A DNA stretch of 64,000 nucleotides, taken from Conyzicola nivalis_A. GTDB lineage: Bacteria; Actinomycetota; Actinomycetes; Actinomycetales; Microbacteriaceae. The notes under the pieces are model-generated. The model had not been told where the DNA came from, did not search any database, and was given only the letters and a program-made list of their open reading frames with translations. The position numbers were made by a program, and so were the translations under genes. Positions 58,180-64,000 of this stretch are shown here, one piece after another; the first letter of the stretch is position 1; the number at the start of each line of letters is the position of its first letter. The stretch lies in contig NZ_JBEPSJ010000001.1 in assembly GCF_040548875.1 (NCBI RefSeq), positions 1,240,001 through 1,304,000 of the forward strand, read 5' to 3'.

Positions 58180-58806
58180 CTAGCCACCGACATTGTCGGG
58201 CGGCTCGGGAACCTCTTCCGCGTCCATCACGGGGAACGCGTTGAGCTGGATCTGCACCGGCCGTGTGCCCGGAACACCCTCGGCCTTGTAGAGCGCCGCG
58301 TAGCGCTCCGTGATCGTCTCTATCTCGGCGACGAGCTGCAACAGCTGGTCGGAGTTGAGTCTGAGGTTGGTGGTGTTGACCGTCGACGCCTCGAACCACC
58401 GTCGTTCGAGATCGCTGCTGCCGTGGGCCAGGAAGTCCTGGAGCAGCGCGTCGCGATTGGCCTGCCACTCGCGTGTGAGCAGGTCGCTCGCCGACCGCTC
58501 CGACGGGCTCGGCGGGTACTCGATCGGTGTGACGCTGATCCCCTCCGGGGTGCGCTCCCACCAGCGCTCGCGCGCGGACCCGCGTTCGGTGTTCTCTCGG
58601 ACGAAGCCGTGCTTCTCCAGCTGGCGGAGGTGGTAGCTCGTCGCTCCGCTCGACTCCCCCAGCCGCGCGGCGAGACCGCTCGCCGTGTGCGCGCCGTAGG
58701 TGCCGAGCGCGTCGACGATCTTCACGCGGAGCGGATGCGCCAGGGCCTTGAGACTCGTCATGTCGAGAGAGCGGATTCCCTCGGTGGGGCGCTGCGGAAT
58801 GGTCAT
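58180..58806 (-). CDS. ArsR-like winged-helix regulator
   Basis: 208 residues from ATG 58806. The winged helix reads LDMTSLKALAHPLRVKIVDAL, LAARLGESSGATSYHLRQLEKHGFV, ERWWERTPEGISV. The C-terminal ~110 residues are helical and of unknown ligand. No metal-binding Cys pattern is seen. The start is divergent to the M3 peptidase (112 bp), and the intergenic region holds an operator array of TTGCAA-type sites beginning 14 bp before the start, so autoregulation and control of the peptidase are likely. Confidence 0.88.
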   Translation of the reverse strand: MTIPQRPTEGIRSLDMTSLKALAHPLRVKIVDALGTYGAHTASGLAARLGESSGATSYHLRQLEKHGFVRENTERGSARERWWERTPEGISVTPIEYPPSPSERSASDLLTREWQANRDALLQDFLAHGSSDLERRWFEASTVNTTNLRLNSDQLLQLVAEIETITERYAALYKAEGVPGTRPVQIQLNAFPVMDAEEVPEPPDNVGG

Positions 58807-58870
58807 GGTGCAAAGATATCGTTGCAAAGCAACCTTTGCAACGGTTATTTTGCAATGGTTTCTTTGCATG
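58807..58870. promoter_or_regulatory. Array of TTGCAA half-sites with a 24-bp perfect palindrome
   Basis: The core (58820-58843) has 10-bp arms CGTTGCAAAG and CTTTGCAACG around CAAC. Further partial copies read GTGCAAAGAT (58808-58817), TTTTGCAATGG (58848-58858) and TTTCTTTGCATG (58859-58870). Spacing of the copies allows several dimers to bind between two divergent genes. Confidence 0.7.
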
Positions 58871-58917
58871 CGGCGTCGCTCCGCCGTTCGATCGACGAAG
58901 CGTCTTAGGCTGGCGAG

Positions 58918-60948
58918 ATGACGAACCCGTTCTTCACCGCCAGCCCGTTGCCCTTCGGACTCCCTCCCTTCGCCGAGATCGCCGACGAGCACTACCGACC
59001 GGGCTTCGACAAGGGGTTCACCGAACAGCTCGCGGAGGTCGAGAGGATCGTCCGCGACCCCGACGAGCCCACCTTCGAGAACACGCTCCTCCCCCTCGAG
59101 CGCAGCGGCCGCATTCTCGACCGGGTCTCCGCGGTGTTCTACAACAAGAGCTCGGCCGACAGCACCGAGTTCACCAACGAACTCGAAGAGGAGATCGCGC
59201 CGCTGTACGCGGCTCACTCCGACGCGATCCGGCTCAGCGCCGAGCTCTACGCCCGCATCGCCGCCGTACACGCCGACCGCGAGCGGCTCGAACCGGAGGC
59301 GCGCTACCTCGTCGAGCGATACTTCACCGAGTTCACTATCGCCGGGGCCGCCCTCGACGACGACGACAAGGCGCTCCTGCGCGACTACAACTCCCGGCTC
59401 TCGACCCTCACGACACGGTTCGAGAAGAACCTGCTCGCAGACACGAACGAGCTCGCGGTGGTCATCGACGACGTCGCCGAGCTCGACGGCCTCGGCGAGG
59501 GCGAGATCTCGGCGGCAGCGGCGGCAGCCCTCGACCGCGGCCTCGAGGGTAGATACCTCGTGACGCTGGTGCTACCCACGGGGCATCCGTACCTCTCGTC
59601 CCTCACGAACCGAGGCGTACGCGAACGGATCATGACCGCATCGCGCGCCCGCGGCGGCCGCGGCAACGAGTTCGACAACCGCGAGCTCGTGCTCGAGATC
59701 ACGCGCCTTCGGGCCGAGCGCGCCCGCCTGCTCGGGTTCGACAGCCACGCGGCGTTCGTGACCGCGGACGAGACGGCGAAGACCCCCGAAGCCGTGTTCG
59801 AAATGCTCGGTGCGCTCGCCCCGATCGCGGCCCGCAACGCGCGCGCCGAACAGGCGGCCCTCCAGTCGGTCGCGGGAGGCGAGCCGATCGAGGCGTGGGA
59901 TTGGGCGTTCTACTGCGAGAAGGTGCGTCGAGCCACGTACGACGTCGACACCGCCGCGATGCGCCCCTACTTCGAGGCCGAGCGTGTTCTTCAGGACGGC
60001 GTGTTCTTCGCCGCGACGAGCCTGTACGGCGTGAGCTTCGCCGAGCGGCACGACCTCGTCGCCTATCACCCCGACGCCCGCGTCTTCGAGGTCAGCAATG
60101 CGGACGGCACCCCGGTCGGGCTGTACATCTACGACCTGTACACGCGTGATTCGAAGCGCGGCGGCGCGTGGATGAACTCGCTCATCTCGCAGAGCACCCT
60201 CCTCGGCACACCGACGATCGTGGTCAACAACCTCAACGTGCCGAAGCCCGCAGAGGGCTCCCCCACGCTGCTCAGCTTTGACGAGGTGAACACGCTGTTC
60301 CACGAGTTCGGGCACGCCCTGCACGGGCTGTTCGCGCTAGTCACCTACCCGAAGTTCGCCGGCACCAATGTCTTCCGCGACTTCGTCGAGTTTCCGAGCC
60401 AGGTGAACGAGATGTGGATGCTCTGGCCAGAGGTGCTCGCGAACTTCGCCGTGCACCACGTGACCGGCGAGCCGATGCCGCAGGACTTCGTCGAGAAGAT
60501 CCAGGCCTCGTCGGCGTTCAACGAGGGGTTCCTGACGAGCGAATACCTCGCCGCGGCACTGCTCGACCAGGCGTGGCACGCCATCGGGGCCGAGGAGACG
60601 GTGACGGATGTCGCGGCCTTCGAGTCCGCGGCACTGCAGGCTGTCGGGCTCGACAACCCCGCCGTGCCGACCCGGTACTCGAGCACCTACTTCGCGCACA
60701 CGTTCTCGGGCGGCTACGACGCGGGCTACTACTCCTACATCTGGAGCGAGGTGCTCGACGCCGACACCGTCGACTGGTTCACGGAGAACGGCGGGCTCAC
60801 CCGCGAGAACGGCGACCGGTTCCGCTCGCTGCTGCTCGGCGTCGGCGGCTCGAAGGACCCGCTGGAGGCGTTCCGTGACTTCCGCGGGCGCGACGCCGTC
60901 ATCGCGCCGCTGCTGAAGCGCCGCGGACTCGACGGCCCCGGTCACTGA
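58918..60948 (+). CDS. M3-family oligopeptidase (Dcp/OpdA-like)
   Basis: 676 residues from ATG 58918. The zinc motif HEFGHALH starts at residue 462 with the downstream Glu in FVEFPSQVNEMWML. Other family segments: NPFFTASPLPFGLPPFAEI at the N-terminus and GYDAGYYSYIWSEVLDAD near the C-terminus. Cytoplasmic peptide degradation. The last codons and stop lie inside the first unit of the 26-bp tandem array. Confidence 0.94.
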   Translation: MTNPFFTASPLPFGLPPFAEIADEHYRPGFDKGFTEQLAEVERIVRDPDEPTFENTLLPLERSGRILDRVSAVFYNKSSADSTEFTNELEEEIAPLYAAHSDAIRLSAELYARIAAVHADRERLEPEARYLVERYFTEFTIAGAALDDDDKALLRDYNSRLSTLTTRFEKNLLADTNELAVVIDDVAELDGLGEGEISAAAAAALDRGLEGRYLVTLVLPTGHPYLSSLTNRGVRERIMTASRARGGRGNEFDNRELVLEITRLRAERARLLGFDSHAAFVTADETAKTPEAVFEMLGALAPIAARNARAEQAALQSVAGGEPIEAWDWAFYCEKVRRATYDVDTAAMRPYFEAERVLQDGVFFAATSLYGVSFAERHDLVAYHPDARVFEVSNADGTPVGLYIYDLYTRDSKRGGAWMNSLISQSTLLGTPTIVVNNLNVPKPAEGSPTLLSFDEVNTLFHEFGHALHGLFALVTYPKFAGTNVFRDFVEFPSQVNEMWMLWPEVLANFAVHHVTGEPMPQDFVEKIQASSAFNEGFLTSEYLAAALLDQAWHAIGAEETVTDVAAFESAALQAVGLDNPAVPTRYSSTYFAHTFSGGYDAGYYSYIWSEVLDADTVDWFTENGGLTRENGDRFRSLLLGVGGSKDPLEAFRDFRGRDAVIAPLLKRRGLDGPGH

Positions 60949-61178
60949 GCCCGTCGAAGCGCGGCGGTCACTGAGCCTGTCGACGCGCGGCAGTCGCTGA
61001 GCCCGTCGACGCGCCCCGGTCGCTGAGCCCGTCGACGCGCCCCGGTCGCTGAGCCTGTCGACGCGCCCCGGTCGCTGAGCCTGTCGACGCGCCCCGGTCG
61101 CTGAGCCTGTCGAAGCGCGGCGGTCACCGAGCCTGTCGAACTGCCCCGGTCGCTGAGCCTGTCGAAGTCCCCCGCCGC
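60945..61178. repeat. Nine-copy tandem array, exact 26-bp period
   Basis: A core of type CTGAGCCTGTCGA begins at 60945, 60971, 60997, 61023, 61049, 61075, 61101, 61127 and 61153, always 26 bp apart. Units 2-6 share GACGCG and mostly CCCCGGTCG; the outer ones diverge (GAAGCG, GAACTG, CCGAGC). The unit is the dispersed TCGACAGGCTCAG repeat known from related actinobacteria, here amplified. The rest of the 350-bp gap (61179-61300) shows only a pyrimidine-rich stretch and the promoter region of the next gene. Confidence 0.9.
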
Positions 61179-61300
61179 GCACTGTTCCCTCCGCCTCATC
61201 CTCTCCTCCACAACGCCCGTCGCACCTCGCTTCTCCACAGAAAAACGCGCTGCTGATCAGGGATTCTTCCAATGTCGGTGGTCGGCATGACACTTCTCAC

Positions 61301-62707
61301 ATGGACGACATCGATGCGACCGAAGACGGAGTTGGGCGGGTGCACGACCTGCTCGCGCAGCTGGCAGTCGCCCCGCTCGCGGGCGCCGGCGACGAGCAGT
61401 TGTGCGCGCTCGCGGTGGCCGTCGAGAAGGCGGGTCGCCTGCTGGATGCGATGCGCGCGAAGGTCGCCGGTGAGATCGACGAGAGGTCGGGCTTCGAGCG
61501 CGGCACCGAGGGTCTCGCGTTCCGGTTCGGGCACCAGCGCGGCTGGCAGCTACTAGAGCAGCTCACCCGCGTCTCCCCCGCCGAGGCCAGCCGACGCACG
61601 ATGCTCGGCAAGGCCACCCGTGGTCGCACCCAGTTGAGCGGTGAGAGCCTCCCTCCTCAGCGTCCCGCGGTCGCGGAGGCACTCCAGGCGGGCGCGGTGG
61701 GGCTGGATGCCGCGGGGTCGATCGTCCGCTGCCTCGAACAGGCGACCTCGACCGCCTGCCCGCCGCCGGAGCACGTCGAGGCGGCCGAGGCGGCGCTGGT
61801 AGACGCGGCCACGCAGTCGACGGCAGACGAGGTCACCGTTCAGGCGCGTGCCTGGCGAGAGGCGCTCGACCCCGACGGCGCAGAGCCGCGCGACGAGCGC
61901 ATCCATCGCAAGCGCAGCTTTCGACTCGGCCGGGAGAAAGACGGCCTCACCGGATTCAGCGGTCTGCTCGCCCCCACAGACGCCGCGCTGCTGCAAGCGG
62001 CCTTTTACGAGGCCGACCGGCCGGGCAACGAGCCGCGGTTCCTCTCGGAACAGGACATCGCCAGCGGCATGATCTTCACGACGAACGAGACCGGCGAAAC
62101 GGAGATCACCATCGTCGACACGCGCACCCGCGACCAGCGCCACTACGACGTGGTCACCGGCCTGCTGGCGGCCGGTGTGCGGTCGACAGGGCAAGGGCCC
62201 GGCGAAATGCGGTCGACCGCGCAGGTGACGGCGATCATCACGCTCGACGACCTCCGCAAACGCACCGGTGTCGGCTGGATAGACGGCATCGAAGAGCCGG
62301 TCAGCTCCGCCACCGTCGAGCAGCTGGTGTGTGCCTCCGGCTACGCGCCCATCCTGCTCGGCGATCAGGGCGAGGTCCTTATGCTCGGGCGAGAACGGCG
62401 GCTGTTCTCGCCGGCCCAGATGAAGGCGCTGGCGGTCAGAGACGGCGGTTGCGTCAACTGCGGTGCGCCGCCGGGATGGTGCGAGGGACACCACGTCGAC
62501 CAGTGGGCCGCAGACGAGGGGCCTACGGACATCGACAACGGTGCGCTCCTCTGCAGTGCGTGCCACCGGATGATCCATCGCAACCACTTCACGCTTCGCA
62601 TGTTCGACGGACGACCGCACATGCTCGCTCCGCCATGGGTCGACCCCGACCAGATCTGGAGACCGCTCGGAAACAAGCGGCTCGGGATGCTCGCGGCCCT
62701 GCGCTGA
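61301..62707 (+). CDS. DUF222 and HNH-endonuclease domain protein (13E12-like)
   Basis: 468 residues. DUF222 occupies about 15-290 (LCALAVAVEKAGRLLDAMRAKVAGEI, ARAWREALDPDG). The C-terminal HNH domain has CVNC (384-387), GHHVDQWAADEGPTDIDNGALLCSACHRMIH with CxxC zinc ligands and catalytic His. Widespread multi-copy family in Actinobacteria, probably mobile or selfish; no partner genes are beside it. Confidence 0.93.
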   Translation: MDDIDATEDGVGRVHDLLAQLAVAPLAGAGDEQLCALAVAVEKAGRLLDAMRAKVAGEIDERSGFERGTEGLAFRFGHQRGWQLLEQLTRVSPAEASRRTMLGKATRGRTQLSGESLPPQRPAVAEALQAGAVGLDAAGSIVRCLEQATSTACPPPEHVEAAEAALVDAATQSTADEVTVQARAWREALDPDGAEPRDERIHRKRSFRLGREKDGLTGFSGLLAPTDAALLQAAFYEADRPGNEPRFLSEQDIASGMIFTTNETGETEITIVDTRTRDQRHYDVVTGLLAAGVRSTGQGPGEMRSTAQVTAIITLDDLRKRTGVGWIDGIEEPVSSATVEQLVCASGYAPILLGDQGEVLMLGRERRLFSPAQMKALAVRDGGCVNCGAPPGWCEGHHVDQWAADEGPTDIDNGALLCSACHRMIHRNHFTLRMFDGRPHMLAPPWVDPDQIWRPLGNKRLGMLAALR

Positions 62708-62749
62708 CTGCAGCGGCGGTCGGACGGAGGGAGGCGGGTCCGGGCAGCG

Positions 62750-62802
62750 GTAAGCGGGTGCCGGGCGTGAGCGGGCGCCCGGCGGTGAGCGGGTGCCGGG
62801 CG
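62750..62802. repeat. Three ~18-bp direct repeats after the HNH gene
   Basis: Near-copies of GTGAGCGGGTGCCGGGCG begin at 62750, 62767 and 62785. GC-rich, non-coding, in the gap before the convergent gene. Confidence 0.5.
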
Positions 62803-62853
62803 GCGGGAAGTGGGTGTAGCGTCCTGCCCACGCGCCCGCGCCCGCGCCCCTCG

Positions 62854-63309
62854 CTACCGTCGACGTGAAGACCGCCGTTGCGACGTACTGCGGAGACCCC
62901 GGTCAATATGCTCGCGCAACCACTCGATTTCATCGCGGTAGCCGAGCGAGACGACGATTGGCGTGACCTCGAGGATCCGCACCAGCTCGCGCACGAAGCG
63001 CCACTGCGCCGCCTCCATCGCCACGTCGGAACGCAGCCACGGAGAGTGAACGAACACTCCGAGTATGTAGATCAGCTTCTCCATCCCCATGGCGCTCGCG
63101 AACGGGTCGACGGGGTTGAACGCCCTCTCGAAATCCAGCAGCACCCGACATTCGTCGCAGAGGCCGCGGTCGCTCGTCGCCTCCACGCAACGTCGCAAAA
63201 GGGCATCGAGGTAGGTGATCCGCTTGACTTCCGCGGCCGGTTTGTCGGCCCGGTAGGCCTCGACGAACGCGGTCAGAAACGGGGCGATGGTGATCTCGTT
63301 GGTTGTCAT
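62854..63309 (-). CDS. Hypothetical protein, 151 aa
   Basis: 151 residues from ATG 63309. Helical-looking and soluble (TIAPFLTAFVEAYRADKPAAE), with a CxxC (GLCDEC) that may hold metal or a disulfide, and an Arg/Ser-rich tail. No family recognised. It converges on the HNH gene. Confidence 0.6.
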   Translation of the reverse strand: MTTNEITIAPFLTAFVEAYRADKPAAEVKRITYLDALLRRCVEATSDRGLCDECRVLLDFERAFNPVDPFASAMGMEKLIYILGVFVHSPWLRSDVAMEAAQWRFVRELVRILEVTPIVVSLGYRDEIEWLREHIDRGLRSTSQRRSSRRR

Positions 63310-63431
63310 GCGGGCAGTGTCAGACCGACTGCCGACATGGTGGTGCAGAGTGTGGACGGTCGGTCGACGACCCGGCGTGGGAAGGAGCGCCGGTCAGTCG
63401 AGGGGGCGACCTAGCCGAGCGCTGACGCAAC

Positions 63432-64000
63432 CTACTCTTCGACCGACCGCGGCCTCCGCCACCCGAACCAGAGCATCGCGATCCCGCCGACGACGAGTCC
63501 CCAGAACGCCGATCCGATGCCCATCACCGTGATACCCGACGCCGTCACCAGGAACGTGGCGATCGCCGACAGCCGGTCACGCGGCACCTCCAGCGCCGAG
63601 GTCACCGCGCCGATGAGGGCGCCCAGCAGGGCGAGGCCCGCCACGGCCTGGATCAGCAGCGGCGGCGAGGCGATCACGAAGGCGGTGGCGAACGCCGCGA
63701 AGAGGCCGAGAACGATGTAGGTGACGCCGGATGCGACCGGGGCCATCCAGCGCTTGTCCCTGTCGGGAGAGGCCTCCGGTCCCGCGGTGAGCGCCTGGGT
63801 CAGAGCGGCCAGGTTGATCGTGAGCCCGCCGGACAACGCGCCGACGGCCGACAGCGCTCCCGATCCGACGAGCGCCGCGCGCACCGGTGCCCGGTAGCCG
63901 AAGCTCGTGAGGATCGCCGCCCCGGGGATGTTCTGCCCCGCCATCGTCACGACGAACAACGGCAGGGCGATGCTCACGACGACCAGCGGGTCGAACTCCG
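63432..64000 (-). CDS. BenE-family benzoate/proton symporter-like protein, 5' part outside
   Basis: The frame is open to the window edge; the visible 188 residues include TMAGQNIPGAAILTSFGYRAP, GSGALSAVGALSGGLTINLAALTQA and RWMAPVASGVTYIVLGLFAA, typical of the C-terminal half of BenE transporters. Five to six membrane helices are visible. Substrate may be benzoate or another carboxylate. The stop at 63432 is followed by a gap of 122 bp before the neighbouring gene. Confidence 0.88.
   Translation of the reverse strand, partial: EFDPLVVVSIALPLFVVTMAGQNIPGAAILTSFGYRAPVRAALVGSGALSAVGALSGGLTINLAALTQALTAGPEASPDRDKRWMAPVASGVTYIVLGLFAAFATAFVIASPPLLIQAVAGLALLGALIGAVTSALEVPRDRLSAIATFLVTASGITVMGIGSAFWGLVVGGIAMLWFGWRRPRSVEE

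Noticed and set aside
60945..61178. Array resembling a CRISPR
   Set aside because: The period is 26 bp with no unique spacers and no cas genes; it is a tandem repeat.
60942..61238. Apparent 98-aa minus-strand ORF with repeated QAQRPGRVDRLSDRG
   Set aside because: It is only the translation of the 26-bp tandem array and has no ribosome site or conserved features.

Overview
The window is GC-rich chromosomal DNA from an actinobacterium, most likely a Microbacteriaceae. The basis is the very high GC content, frequent GTG starts, ATGA/GTGA gene overlaps, the actinobacterial nadD-rsfS, proBA-obgE-rpmA-rplU and ileS-folC-ndk neighbourhoods, and an ileS leader of the actinobacterial class II T-box type. 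About 60 protein genes and one tRNA-Ala(GGC) are supported. No phage, insertion sequence, integrase or CRISPR array was found.

Layout. 1-2281: end of a DUF1269-type membrane protein, a GT4 glycosyltransferase and an unknown protein. 2319-11345 (minus): a tightly packed ten-gene catabolic operon. It has two flavin reductases, a NitT/TauT-type ABC importer, a RutA-like and an NtaA/DszA-like FMNH2-dependent monooxygenase, an isochorismatase-like amidohydrolase, an MFS transporter and an azoreductase-like enzyme. A 19-bp inverted repeat lies upstream. This is the best candidate for an undescribed pathway: oxidative cleavage of an imported heterocycle, amide or organosulfur compound. 11526-16338: unknown protein, metallo-beta-lactamase-fold hydrolase, tRNA-Ala, ABM-domain protein, and metNIQ (methionine uptake). 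16474-24953 (minus): rsfS, a 658-aa disordered membrane protein, nadD, a small His-rich membrane protein, proA, proB, obgE, rpmA and rplU, with an alpha/beta hydrolase wedged on the plus strand between proA and proB. RNA hairpins precede rplU and separate rpmA from obgE.

25166-33559: paired paralogous membrane proteins, DUF4031, a SRAP-family protein lacking its catalytic Cys2, a three-gene permease cassette (DUF318 permease, TIGR03943, beta-propeller-like lipoprotein-free membrane protein) and RNase E/G with an attenuator-like terminator in its leader. 33940-35510: VKOR plus DsbA-like oxidoreductase, a disulfide-forming pair. 35625-41281 (minus): ndk, DUF4233, folC and ileS behind a T-box riboswitch. 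41612-46689: low-complexity secreted protein, a two-component system, a CDF cation transporter, and a GntR repressor with a DUF1648 protein and a perfect operator palindrome.

46763-53726: proline iminopeptidase, then a TetR regulator divergent from a peptide-type ABC importer whose two ATPases are fused. A palindromic repeat sits in frame in the linker of that fusion. 53751-57901: membrane protein, valS, GNAT acetyltransferase and a small unknown. 57922-64000: small membrane protein, an ArsR-like regulator with an array of TTGCAA operator motifs, an M3 oligopeptidase, an exactly periodic 26-bp tandem array of nine copies, a DUF222-HNH endonuclease, an unknown protein and the end of a BenE-type transporter.
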